Below, in pieces: positions 10,805-18,593 of a stretch of DNA of 24,840 nucleotides. The stretch comes from Lewinellaceae bacterium. Its GTDB lineage: Bacteria; Bacteroidota; Bacteroidia; Chitinophagales; Saprospiraceae. Where the stretch lies: the NCBI GenBank assembly GCA_016719605.1, contig JADJYW010000024.1:1-24840 (forward strand), given 5' to 3'. Under the pieces are notes generated by a model. It was not told the origin of the DNA. It made no database searches and saw nothing but the letters and a program-made list of their open reading frames with translations. Positions within the stretch are counted from its first letter, which is position 1; each line of letters starts with the position of its first letter. Position numbers and translations under genes: made by a program.

Positions 10805-10942
10805 CGGCGGATCATCGCCCGGTCGGTTTCCATTGTTTTCACCCCTGGACCAGGGGGTTCTTGGTCGAAAAAGAAAGACCACCAACAGTAGCAAGCCGAC
10901 CACTACTGCCGCGACAATGACGATATGGGAAATACTTTTCAT
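10100..10942 (-). CDS. Membrane-anchored repeat protein (paralogue B)
   Basis: 280 residues, with the same design as its downstream neighbour: membrane helix 6-25, RPR stop-transfer, Asn/Gly/Asp linker with PLPCQN (49-54), and a first domain (74-139) almost identical to the paralogue. The second half (about 190-272) differs but keeps GFFKATDLKI, the EYLNSGYGGL segment and a terminal GSMRCDSG, so it descends from the same domain. The start overlaps the upstream stop as ATGA (10939-10942), showing tight coupling. Function unknown; a paired structural role in an envelope or virion membrane is inferred only from context. Confidence 0.75.
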   Translation of the reverse strand: MKSISHIVIVAAVVVGLLLLVVFLFRPRTPWSRGENNGNRPGDDPPPGPLPCQNIPGNLPPFQNSVTPPGAKAFLGVPDADWTPDFEARLRGFFLAVDVEPSDFTMKYFGAGLIRQYLNSPDGQLPDLIVLKGSKRCGTVIATNSDDLPKPAFCINPFLTFDDEDRFSYIDVDGKRTPEPFVDDIAWNRAAIEGSFGGGRYEQHFVYNEQIADRIIGFFKATDLKITARSVLATLRKFPGQKDKNLIVEYLNSGYGGLSFNMIEKGSMRCDSGQNVVNYL

Positions 10943-11226
10943 GCCTTCTTTTTTAAGACAATAGCGATAATCAAAAGCGCGATAATGCCCACACCCGCGT
11001 AAATCAAAATCATGTCGGTGCGCCGGCGGTTTTCATTGACCTGGGCCAGCGGGTCTTGTAGTTCTGCTTGCGCGTTGAGCAGTTGCTGGAAGTACGCTTG
11101 CGCTGAAAGGACAGTAGGCTCCAGGGCAGTGGAGATCGTATCGAACACACTGCCGATAGCCTGGAACAGCGACGGCAACCAATCGACGCTTGCCTCACTT
11201 TGGGTTACTTGTCCTTGTTCTTCCAT
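10939..11226 (-). CDS. Tail-anchored coiled-coil membrane protein
   Basis: 95 residues from ATG 11226 (MEEQGQVTQSEASVDWLPSL). Residues 15-68 form amphipathic helices rich in Gln, Ala and Leu; residues 72-90 are a strong membrane helix, ending LKKKA. Longer upstream reading of the frame would run through the preceding gene, so the internal ATG is preferred. It overlaps the end of the preceding gene by 22 bases and the start of the next by four. No family recognised. Confidence 0.65.
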   Translation of the reverse strand: MEEQGQVTQSEASVDWLPSLFQAIGSVFDTISTALEPTVLSAQAYFQQLLNAQAELQDPLAQVNENRRRTDMILIYAGVGIIALLIIAIVLKKKA

Positions 11227-11645
11227 AGCAATGCGCTGAGCAGGATGAGAATGACAATGGCGATAAAAAACAGCACCCGGCGCGTCTGCGCATTGGATGT
11301 TTCCGTGGCCTGCTGCACTTGCCCGACTTTCGTTTCCTCCCCCGGCACCCCGCACACGTTGGCGCCGAAGTAATCGACGAGCATGACGGGGTCGAAGTTG
11401 TTGCACAGGTATTCGTTGGTGGAGGCGTAGGCAGAAGGGTATTTGGGGTTGTTTTCCTGACGGTGGCAATGGCCCAGGCAGGCATCATACAACAAAAACC
11501 CCGAAGGCCCGAGGGCCTTGAGGCTGCTGCAACTGTCCTCGAAGCAGTGCTGCACCCGGCGGCAATTGTCGCGCCGCTCGCCGCTGAACAGGTAGGTCCA
11601 GCCGCAATCTTCATCGGGGCATATCGTATGTCCGCACTTGGCCAT
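11205..11645 (-). CDS. Cys-rich tail-anchored membrane protein
   Basis: 146 residues from ATG 11645 (MAKCGHTICPDEDCGW). Ten Cys fall within the first 98 residues (4, 9, 14, 28, 34, 39, 56, 60, 81, 98), several beside His, so either disulfides or a metal site is likely. Residues about 121-139 are a membrane helix followed by WKNKDK. I do not recognise the domain. It sits in a run of small membrane proteins of the viral-like operon. If the Cys domain is outside the cytoplasm, disulfides would suit a structural protein exposed to the environment. Confidence 0.65.
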   Translation of the reverse strand: MAKCGHTICPDEDCGWTYLFSGERRDNCRRVQHCFEDSCSSLKALGPSGFLLYDACLGHCHRQENNPKYPSAYASTNEYLCNNFDPVMLVDYFGANVCGVPGEETKVGQVQQATETSNAQTRRVLFFIAIVILILLSALLWKNKDK

Positions 11646-11667
11646 TGTCGGGGATTTTTGGGGTTTA

Positions 11668-11799
11668 TCAGCCGGCCGAACGTTTCTTCTTCCAATACCA
11701 CCAAGCCGCACCAACCAGGACCGCGAGGCCAAGGGCTACGAGTGCCCACTTTTTCCAGCACCAGCAGGGTTTGTTTTGTTCGTCTTTACAGGTACACAT
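11668..11799 (-). CDS. 43-residue Cys/Trp-rich membrane protein
   Basis: ATG 11799 gives MCTCKDEQNKPCWCWKKW, a hydrophobic helix (about 18-35), then WWYWKKKRSAG and stop TGA at 11668-11670. Two CxC motifs sit just before the helix. It fills the gap between two membrane-protein genes exactly, with spacing of 19-22 bases to each. No family recognised; the Cys pairs echo the downstream Cys-rich protein. Confidence 0.55.
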   Translation of the reverse strand: MCTCKDEQNKPCWCWKKWALVALGLAVLVGAAWWYWKKKRSAG

Positions 11800-11818
11800 G
11801 ATGTTCGTTTTTTAAGGT

Positions 11819-12184
11819 TTAAACCATTGCTCCTGCCGGCACTTGCACTACTTGAGTGCTACGTCCGCGAAGCAGCAGAAACAGGATGACGATCAGGGCC
11901 ACGGCCAGCAAAATCCACACCCAGACCGGGATTTGGTTTTGTTTCGTCGCCGGCGGTTGCGGATTAGGGGAGGTATTGGGTTGCTGGTTATTGCTTTGCT
12001 GGCTCGATTGCCACACCGAGCCGGCGGCGACCAGGATGTCGGGCAGGTTTTTGTTTACCCAGTCCCAGAACCCGCCGCCCTGGTTTTGGGGCAGCGGGGT
12101 TCCGTCCGGGCCGACCCCGGATTCGTTTCCGAAGGCGTACACGCAGTCGCCGTTGACTTCGATATAACCGTTTGCACAAGCCAT
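11819..12184 (-). CDS. Small membrane protein with Gln/Asn/Pro-rich linker
   Basis: 121 residues: a short N-terminal part with two Cys (3, 14), GPDGTPLPQN (25-34), an amphipathic stretch (39-58), a Gln/Asn/Pro linker (59-84), a membrane helix (85-106) and a short tail. The PLPQN peptide recurs in three other proteins of this cluster. Preceded by a gap of about 110 bases in which I see no gene. Function unknown. Confidence 0.65.
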   Translation of the reverse strand: MACANGYIEVNGDCVYAFGNESGVGPDGTPLPQNQGGGFWDWVNKNLPDILVAAGSVWQSSQQSNNQQPNTSPNPQPPATKQNQIPVWVWILLAVALIVILFLLLRGRSTQVVQVPAGAMV

Positions 12185-12293
12185 TGGGAGTGTATTTTAG
12201 GGTTCAAGTTCGTACCAATCCGCGCCTGTTATTGTGGCAGGGTTGGGGATGTTTCAGGTACTTTGAGTTCGCTTGCGGATGATTTTGATTTTT

Positions 12294-12986
12294 TCATTTT
12301 CGTTTTCCAAGCGGCAACAATACCCCCGCTTCGAACAGCCAGGATTTGTCGCCGGGTGCGTAATTGGCCGCTCCGTAAATGCCCTTCCAGGATGAATGAA
12401 GCCCGTAACGAACTCCCCTGGCTTGTGGCGACCAGCCAACCTTTGCGCCCAATTGGATCTCCGGCGCGGCGGAAATCCCGGCCAGTAACCGAAGCGGCAA
12501 GTCTGGTGGAAAATCCAGTGTCGAACCTTGGGTCTTGTGTTCACAGGCGCCCTCGATGGCGATGAATTGCAGGGAGTCGTGCCCGACACCAGCCAGGTAT
12601 CGGAACACGCAATGCCCGCTATCGCCCTGGACTTCGCCTTCGAAGAGCCGGATATCCTCCGCCCAGTCGTTTGCTTGCGGAAGAACCAGGATGGGGGTAT
12701 CCACCGGCGTTGGGGCGCTGACAAATACCCGGTCATGAATGGTATCGCGCCGGTACACCACCTTTTGAAACGTCGCCTGAAGCAATTGTTTGATCGCGGA
12801 ATTACCGGCGATCAGTTCCTGCCATTGCACCGGCGTTTCAGGGATATTCCACTGGGAGATAGTATCGTAACGCGGTACATAGATCGTCTCCAGGGACTTT
12901 TCCCCGGCGCATCCTCCCCGAAGGAGGAAAGCGCAGGCCGCTAAAAGAGCGCACAGCAGGATGTTTTTCAGGGCGTCGTTTTTCAT
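12294..12986 (-). CDS. Anchored protein with predicted periplasmic domain, possible spanin-like role
   Basis: 230 residues from ATG 12986 (MKNDALKNILLCALLAACAF), chosen because it places the hydrophobic segment (8-22) at the N-terminus; the alternative ATG 13025 adds 13 residues. A Cys at residue 26 follows GG and could be a lipidation site, although the lipobox is poor. The body has a middle helical region and a C-terminal half with alternating hydrophobic beta-like strands ending VLLPLGKRK. It follows the probable holin and another membrane protein, the place where phages put spanin-type lysis genes; that is an argument from position only. Confidence 0.55.
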   Translation of the reverse strand: MKNDALKNILLCALLAACAFLLRGGCAGEKSLETIYVPRYDTISQWNIPETPVQWQELIAGNSAIKQLLQATFQKVVYRRDTIHDRVFVSAPTPVDTPILVLPQANDWAEDIRLFEGEVQGDSGHCVFRYLAGVGHDSLQFIAIEGACEHKTQGSTLDFPPDLPLRLLAGISAAPEIQLGAKVGWSPQARGVRYGLHSSWKGIYGAANYAPGDKSWLFEAGVLLPLGKRK

Positions 12987-13060
12987 CACCGGATAAATGG
13001 TGCTCCATACCGGGTTGGCCGGCATGGAGCGGGTTTGAGGGTTATTAAGATCGCGGTGTA

Positions 13061-13546
13061 TTACTGAGCTGGTTTGATACTTTGGAAAAAATTCCAGTCC
13101 TTGCCCATTAGCTTTCCGACAAACGGCAATCCGAATTTCAAGGCATTATAGACCAGTCCGGCGTAAGCGAAGTTGGGCAAAAACTGCTGGATCACGTATT
13201 CGAAGCTCTCCTGGGTCAAAAAGCCCAGTTTGAACGTGGCCGCGCCGCCGGCCACCAGCAGGGCCGCCGCCGCACTGCGGATAAAAGTCTTTGGGATACG
13301 TTTCAGGCCGGGAATGGCGCCGGCGAACAGGCCGAGCAAAATGGTGATGGCCACCTCCACGCTGCTCGTGGCCGAGGGCGTAACAAAAGACGTGGGATCG
13401 GTGTAACTGACCACATTGAGGCTGTCGAATGCCGAGCCGAGCGAATCGGGGCCGGCAAAAACGGCGCACAGGCTGACGGTGGCCAAGACTGCCAGGGTGA
13501 GGGTGCTTTTGAAGATGTTGCGAACGAATTTCATTTTGGGAGTCAT
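13061..13546 (-). CDS. Exported or multi-pass small membrane protein
   Basis: About 161 residues from ATG 13546 (ATG 13585 and 13534 are alternatives; the first would overlap the preceding gene). The N-terminus has a signal-like segment ending LCAVFAGPDS, then three hydrophobic segments (roughly 65-85, 90-112, 125-150) separated by short basic turns such as LKRIPK. The hydrophobic pattern resembles small pilin-like or channel-forming membrane proteins, but I recognise no family. Lying directly after the probable holin, it may be part of an exit cassette or a membrane component of a particle. Confidence 0.55.
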   Translation of the reverse strand: MTPKMKFVRNIFKSTLTLAVLATVSLCAVFAGPDSLGSAFDSLNVVSYTDPTSFVTPSATSSVEVAITILLGLFAGAIPGLKRIPKTFIRSAAAALLVAGGAATFKLGFLTQESFEYVIQQFLPNFAYAGLVYNALKFGLPFVGKLMGKDWNFFQSIKPAQ

Positions 13547-13562
13547 TTTTATGGTGAATGAT

Positions 13563-13919
13563 TCATTTCGAGTTTTCAGGTTCATTTTCCCCTTCTGGGG
13601 CTTCGTCTTTGCCGATCATGTCCAGGGCAGCCTCTTCCACCCTATCGGCAGCGCGATCGGCAAAATGCGTGAAGCGGTCCATCCAATGCTGGCAAGTGGC
13701 GCCCAGGATCGAGGTGATGCTGCACACGATTTCGGCGGGCAGGTGCGGAAAGGCGTAGGACAACACGCTGCCACCGATAAACCCCACGACCCCGGCCAGC
13801 CCGATGCTCGATAGCAGCGTGAGCCAGCTCATCTTCTTTTGCACCACCTTAGGCAGCGAGATGAAAATCCAGCCGAACACACCGGCCGCGACGTAGGAGG
13901 CTATTTTTTCGAGGTTCAT
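13563..13919 (-). CDS. Probable holin-like membrane protein
   Basis: 118 residues. Membrane segments at about 6-22, 33-56 and 62-76 are followed by a charged amphipathic and acidic tail (DRFTHFADRAADRVEE, then Glu/Asn-rich). Size, two to three short hairpin-like helices and a hydrophilic C-terminus are what phage holins look like; the call comes from this shape and from the adjacent fibre genes. No lysozyme or amidase gene is visible next to it, so a non-lytic membrane role is also possible. Confidence 0.45.
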   Translation of the reverse strand: MNLEKIASYVAAGVFGWIFISLPKVVQKKMSWLTLLSSIGLAGVVGFIGGSVLSYAFPHLPAEIVCSITSILGATCQHWMDRFTHFADRAADRVEEAALDMIGKDEAPEGENEPENSK

Positions 13920-13925
13920 GGTTTA

Positions 13926-16042
13926 TCAGAGTCGTTTATTGGCGACAACCAGCACGTTAGCGCCGGCCAGGTATAGCGTCCGGGCGGTCGTGCCGGCCGT
14001 TTTTTCTATTTGTGAATAATAGCCCATGTTCGCAGAAGTCGGGATGTTGGTCGTCGTGACGCCCACGCTCACCCCGTCGATATACCCTTCGCAAGCACTG
14101 CCATTGGGTGAAACAGCGACGATCAGCGATTGCATAGTCGAGGTTCCCGTGAGCGGAGCGGTGCCGGTATTGATCACCGTTTCCGTTCCGCTTGCCCTGG
14201 CGACGAACTGCCAGTTGCCGGAGTTCGTGCCGTGGGTGTAGCGGAAGTACACCCCGTTGGATGGCTCGCCCGTAGGGTTGGAGGCGTCCATCCAGCCGCA
14301 GCGAACGTTGTAAGTATTGGTACCATCCGAGAGGTTGTCGAGGCTGATCGAGGTGGCATAGCGCAGATAGGTGTTGTTGGTGGAGCGCACCATTGCGTTT
14401 GCCGCCGCACCGATGGAGCCTTTGCCCGTGGCCGAGGTAGAAGTGGAAATACCACTTAGCCCCCAGGGGCCGCCGCCAGTACCCGAGCCGCTGCCGCCGG
14501 TGTTGGCTTTTACAAAAAAGTCGCCGTTGGTACCCGAACCGGTCGTGCCGGCTACGCCGTGCCGGAATTGGGCGCTCAACACGTAATCGGAAAAATAGTC
14601 GAAGGCCGTCAGGGTACGCCAGACGGCGGCCGTGGCATCGTAGATCAACTCGACCGAGCGGCCCGGCAGAATAAACCAGTCCTGGTCGTCGAAGGCAAAG
14701 CGGTTGCCCGCGCTGCTGGATGCCGATTCGTCTTTGAGCATGACGGTGTACGATCCCACGTTCATCAGGGTAATGCGCCGTCCCGGTTCTCCGCCGTCCA
14801 AACCGGTGATGATCCGGAAAGTAGCGTCGGTGGACAAGCGGATGACGCTGGCCGTGGAAAGGCCCGTGGGCGACCAGTCGTTTTGGTTGCCGGTCAGTTG
14901 CGCCGGGGAAATAATTCCGCCCGTCACGAATTTTTCGGACAACGCGGCGATGGTCAGGGTACTGTTTGCCCCGCCGTCGGTCATTTTTACATTGGCCCCG
15001 GCGGACAAGACGCGCTCGCTGGTCAGGGTGGCGTTGCCGGTGAGCGTCAGGAAAGTGGCGTCGGTTGGCGCACCGGAGCCGCCCGAGCCGAATTGCACCC
15101 AGGCGGAGCCGTCGTTGCCTTCAAATTTGTTGTCGGTGGTGTTGTAGCGCAAAATACCCTGGCTGTTGGCGGGCCGTTGTGCGGTGGAGCCACGCGGTAA
15201 ACGAATGGCGTCGTTGCCGGTCACATCCAGCGCGTAAGCCGGTGCAGCGGTCCCAATACCGGCCTGGCCGTCGTCGCCGACAAAAAACAGAGGTGTGCCG
15301 CTGGTGTTGTACGCACCAAAGGCATTGGTGGAAGTGGTGTTGCCCAGGCCCACGACAGCCAGTCGCGGCATGACTTCCGGGAAAACGGCCCCGTCGCCGA
15401 TCAGGCTGTACCCGCCGACGGTTTCCAGGGCGAACAAATTGGGCGCGTTCACAACATTAGCCGCCAGGTACATCATGCGCACCTTGCCGTTGGCGCCGCC
15501 GGTTTGGTTGACCATTCCGGTGACTTCCACCAGATTCATGATGCCATTGCCACTCGTCGGGGCAAAGCCACCGTTGAACGTGACCAGAGCCGAGGCGCCG
15601 CTGGTAATCGTGGAAACTACCGTGGCGGGTTGCTGCAAGCGAGCGTCGAGGTTGAATAGCCCGCCGTAATCGAACCCTATTCGGCTGATCCCGGCTCCTG
15701 AAAATACCCGCCGTTGGTGATCCGGCTGCGCTCCGCATCGCCGTTATCAAAACCCTGGAAAGCAAAGGTGGTATTGTTGGTATTGCTGCCCTTCACAATA
15801 AGCCGGGCCGTGCCCGACGAAGGCTGCCCGATTTGCAAACCGGCGTTGGAATTATCCCAATGCAGGTTGGGCGATCCGCCGATACCGGAAGTGTTGTTGT
15901 ACTGAATATTGCCCGCGCTGCCAGCCGGACGCACCAGGCTGGCGGCATCGACACGCGTCGATTGCCCCCAAACGGCCAAAGCCCCTGCCCCGAGGAGCAG
16001 CAGCGTCAGCGCTAATTTTTGGATGGGGTTACTTCGGTACAT
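13926..16042 (-). CDS. Exported phage tail-fibre-like protein with lectin-like C-terminus, one frameshift
   Basis: ATG 16042 opens a signal peptide (MYRSNPIQKLALTLLLLGAG, cleavage expected after VWG before Gln27). The frame stops at 15677, but one missing base in the A4 run at 15701-15704 joins it to the frame running to 13926: the repaired join reads GGYFSGAGISRIGFDYGG and gives 705 residues. The middle has fibre-type motifs (GIGTAAPAYALDVTG, LPRGSTAQRP, GILRYNTTDNKFEG), known from phage and Bacteroidota tail-fibre proteins. The C-terminal 200 residues look like a beta-sandwich binding domain (NGVYFRYTHGTNSGNWQ, GYIDGVSVGV). It overlaps the coiled-coil partner gene by 31 bases. Probable adhesin or receptor-binding fibre. 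Confidence 0.75.
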
Positions 16043-16335
16043 TGACGGGCTTTTTCCAGAATATCGTTCAGGGTTCGTTTTTCTTCGCGGGCCACGGCCA
16101 ACTGGCGGCGCAGCATGACCAGCCGCTCCAGGAGGCCAATTTCCGTTTCGATGACGCCGACCTCCTCCGATTTTTGAACCAGGTTGGTTTGCACCTGGGC
16201 GGTATCGAAGGGCACGGTTCTGCCGTTTTGAAGCAGGACATAACCGAGGCTGTCGCGTTTTTCGATTTTGTAATCGCTGCCGGTTTGGGCGGTGGCGAAA
16301 AGGGAAAGCAGTAAAAAGGGGATGACGAGTTTCAT
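16012..16335 (-). CDS. Exported coiled-coil protein
   Basis: 107 residues. Signal peptide MKLVIPFLLLSLFATAQ with predicted cleavage before Gln17, then a short beta-like segment (DSLGYVLLQNGRTVPFDT) and a long heptad-rich helix (about 45-100). It overlaps the start of the downstream fibre gene by 31 bases, which implies coupled synthesis. It could be an assembly partner, chaperone or stalk for the fibre. No named family recognised. Confidence 0.65.
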   Translation of the reverse strand: MKLVIPFLLLSLFATAQTGSDYKIEKRDSLGYVLLQNGRTVPFDTAQVQTNLVQKSEEVGVIETEIGLLERLVMLRRQLAVAREEKRTLNDILEKARQCTEVTPSKN

Positions 16336-16348
16336 TTTGGGAATGGGG

Positions 16349-17758
16349 TTAGTTGACGGTGATTTTTTTCACCAGGATTTTCTGCCCGGTGGACACCGTG
16401 CGGGAAAACGTGATGACCTGGCCGGATACGGTAATATCCTCGCCTGCGCCCCAATCCATCATCACACCGTCCAAAAACACTTCCGTGTCCGTGGTCAGTG
16501 GCGTAAAGCCGGATACCGTGGTGGTAGTCGTGTTCGATCCCGGTACGTCCTCGAAGCGCTGGATGGTGACAGCGGGCGCCGAGGCGCTGGCAGCCACGGT
16601 GATCGTATTGCCACTGCGCGTGAGGCTGATGCCGGAACCCTGCGCGAGGGTCACGCTGCTACCGCCCGTGAGGTTGATGGTGCGGTCCGATCCGCTGCCG
16701 TCGCCGGCCGTCAGGGTTTGGCTTTCGGTCAGGGTGGTGTTGGTGACGCCGCTGATGGTACCGTCGCTGTTCAGGGTAAACACCGGGATTTGGGTGGCGC
16801 TGCCGTAACTACCGGCAGTGGCCTGGTTCGCGCGGCCAATGCGGTGGAAAGTCAGGGTGGTGGTGCCCACGGTGATCGAGCCGTCGGTGGTCAGCACCCA
16901 CATACTTTCGTTGTTGGCCGTGCCTTCTTCCACGAAAAAAGCCCCGCCGTTGGGCATTTCGGTGGAGGCGTCGAAGTCGGTGGAGCGCGTCCAGGCGCCC
17001 GTGCCGGTGATGTACACGCCGTTTTCGGAGCCGGTGGTTTGTGATTTGACCAGCACCCGGTCGCCGGTCGTGGTGCTCACCCCGTCGATGGTTTGGTTGC
17101 CGCTCAGGGTGATGTTACCCGTAGTGGCCACCCGAACCGATTGTTTCCAAGCGTATTGCCCGGTGGAAATGGACAGGGTCGGGTTGCCACTCACACCATC
17201 GGCATTGCCCAGGCCAAAACTCAGGCCGGCGTCGGAAGCGGCGGTGGCGATAGAGCGGTTGGTAAAAGTGCCCGCCGCCGTTTGCACAACCAAGCCGGTG
17301 CCTGAAAGCGCCGCGATCCCGTTCACCTCGGCGTCGAAGGATACATCGGTACGCGAGGAGCCGGCGTTGTCGGCGGCACTTACCGCGCCCCCGATAAAAT
17401 TGAGGGTAGCGCGCTGGGTGAGTCCGCTGCCTTCGTCCTGGATGGTGGCCAAGGCGTTGGTGGTGATGGTAAAACTGGGGTAAGTGCCCGTCACGGCAGT
17501 CGCGCCCGCGCCGGTTAGCGACACCGTTTGATCCGGCGCGCTGTTGGTGATGGTGTTGCCGCTGATGCTGATGCCCGTACCGGCGGTGAGCAGGCTGCTG
17601 CCCTGCACCCAGGTCACGTTGCCGCTGCCGTCGGTGACTAAGAAGCGGCTGTTGGTTCCGGATGCGCGCAACAGCACCGTGGCGTCGATTTTGGTGCTTT
17701 GGGCCATTGCGAAAACGGCGGGCAAAGCTAAAAGAAAGAGAAGTAATGCCTTTTTCAT
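16349..17758 (-). CDS. Exported phage tail-fibre protein
   Basis: 469 residues. Signal peptide MKKALLLFLLALPAVFAMAQ with Gln20 at the expected +1 position. Repetitive Gly/Ser/Thr-rich beta sequence follows. Residues about 205-308 match in pattern the widespread phage tail-fibre module (VRVATTGNITLSGNQTIDGV, GDRVLVKSQTTGSENGVYI, GGAFFVEEGT, TVGTTTLTF); this module is well known in dsDNA phage fibres. The last 45 residues carry a tip-like domain (EVFLDGVMMD and ITVSGQVITF) shared with two other genes here. A phage-type fibre with a clean Sec signal is the notable point, since tailed-phage fibres are made in the cytoplasm. Probable surface adhesion or receptor binding. Confidence 0.85.
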   Translation of the reverse strand: MKKALLLFLLALPAVFAMAQSTKIDATVLLRASGTNSRFLVTDGSGNVTWVQGSSLLTAGTGISISGNTITNSAPDQTVSLTGAGATAVTGTYPSFTITTNALATIQDEGSGLTQRATLNFIGGAVSAADNAGSSRTDVSFDAEVNGIAALSGTGLVVQTAAGTFTNRSIATAASDAGLSFGLGNADGVSGNPTLSISTGQYAWKQSVRVATTGNITLSGNQTIDGVSTTTGDRVLVKSQTTGSENGVYITGTGAWTRSTDFDASTEMPNGGAFFVEEGTANNESMWVLTTDGSITVGTTTLTFHRIGRANQATAGSYGSATQIPVFTLNSDGTISGVTNTTLTESQTLTAGDGSGSDRTINLTGGSSVTLAQGSGISLTRSGNTITVAASASAPAVTIQRFEDVPGSNTTTTTVSGFTPLTTDTEVFLDGVMMDWGAGEDITVSGQVITFSRTVSTGQKILVKKITVN

Positions 17759-17801
17759 GGCTGGATGGGTTTAAAGCGTCTTTTGGGGTTTATTTCCTGG
17801 G

Positions 17802-18590
17802 TTATTTCACGATGAGAAAAAATGCTTCGTCCTGGCCGGCAACGGTCAATAGGATATCGTCGCCACTGATGGTATAATCGAGTCCGTAGGTCATGCGCAC
17901 GCCGGTGCGGTACAGGTTGATTCGCCAATCGCGTTCGGTGGCCGGTAGTGTAATACTTGGGCTGATTGTATCCCCAATTACCGATGCAAAGGCTTCGTAG
18001 ATTTCGGCGCCGCCGTCATCGTTGGCCGGCAGCCAGGTCGCGCCGTTCCATTTGAGCACCTGGTTGGATGTCGCGCCTTGTTGGGCCATTTTGAGCGGCG
18101 TTTCCATCGTTCCGCTCCCGGACAAAGTCGCATCGGTTTGAATGGCACTTCCAAGCGAATCTATTTTCAGGTTGGTAAAGGTTTGCAAACAACCCTGCAA
18201 CGAAGATGAAAGCCCCGAAATAAACGGCCCTACCCGATGCACGGCACTGGGGTGATAAATCGCGGCCATACCGCTGGGTAAAGCGGAAAGTTGCCCGGAA
18301 GGATCAACCGCCCGGCCGGCGATGACGCTGCCGGCAGCCGTGATCGTGTCGATGGGCAGTTCGTAACACTGGTTGCTGGAAAACACGATCAGCCGGGGGT
18401 GTTGCGCCTGGGAAATCTGGCTGCCCGCAAAACCGGTATTTGAATTGAACAGGCCCTGAAACGTAAAATTCGGAGCCGTCCCGCCGGTTTGCACAAACGG
18501 CGAAAGCCAGCCTTGCCACAGGCTGTCCACCGTCTGCGCGGGGGCAGCGGCGGCAAACAACAGTAGGATGAAAAGCAGTTTTAGCCGCAT
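17802..18590 (-). CDS. Exported fibre-like protein, short
   Basis: 262 residues. Signal peptide MRLKLLFILLLFAAAAPAQ, cleavage expected before Gln19. The body is beta-rich with a fibre-type segment at about 165-190 (GATSNQVLKWNGATWLPAND) and ends with a tip-like domain, GLDYTISGDDILLTVAG, related in pattern to the ends of two neighbouring fibres. It lies three bases after the stop of the upstream fibre gene. Probably one of a set of alternative or co-assembled fibres. Confidence 0.7.
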   Translation of the reverse strand: MRLKLLFILLLFAAAAPAQTVDSLWQGWLSPFVQTGGTAPNFTFQGLFNSNTGFAGSQISQAQHPRLIVFSSNQCYELPIDTITAAGSVIAGRAVDPSGQLSALPSGMAAIYHPSAVHRVGPFISGLSSSLQGCLQTFTNLKIDSLGSAIQTDATLSGSGTMETPLKMAQQGATSNQVLKWNGATWLPANDDGGAEIYEAFASVIGDTISPSITLPATERDWRINLYRTGVRMTYGLDYTISGDDILLTVAGQDEAFFLIVK

Positions 18591-18593
18591 GGT

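Noticed and set aside
10939..11469. 176-residue reading upstream of the coiled-coil tail-anchored protein
   Set aside because: The extra N-terminus is Arg-rich shadow of the Cys-rich gene; the ATG at 11226 gives a clean small protein.
14026..17877. Several long plus-strand open frames opposite the fibre genes
   Set aside because: They are antisense shadows of GC-rich repetitive coding sequence; the minus-strand frames have signal peptides, fibre modules and tight spacing.
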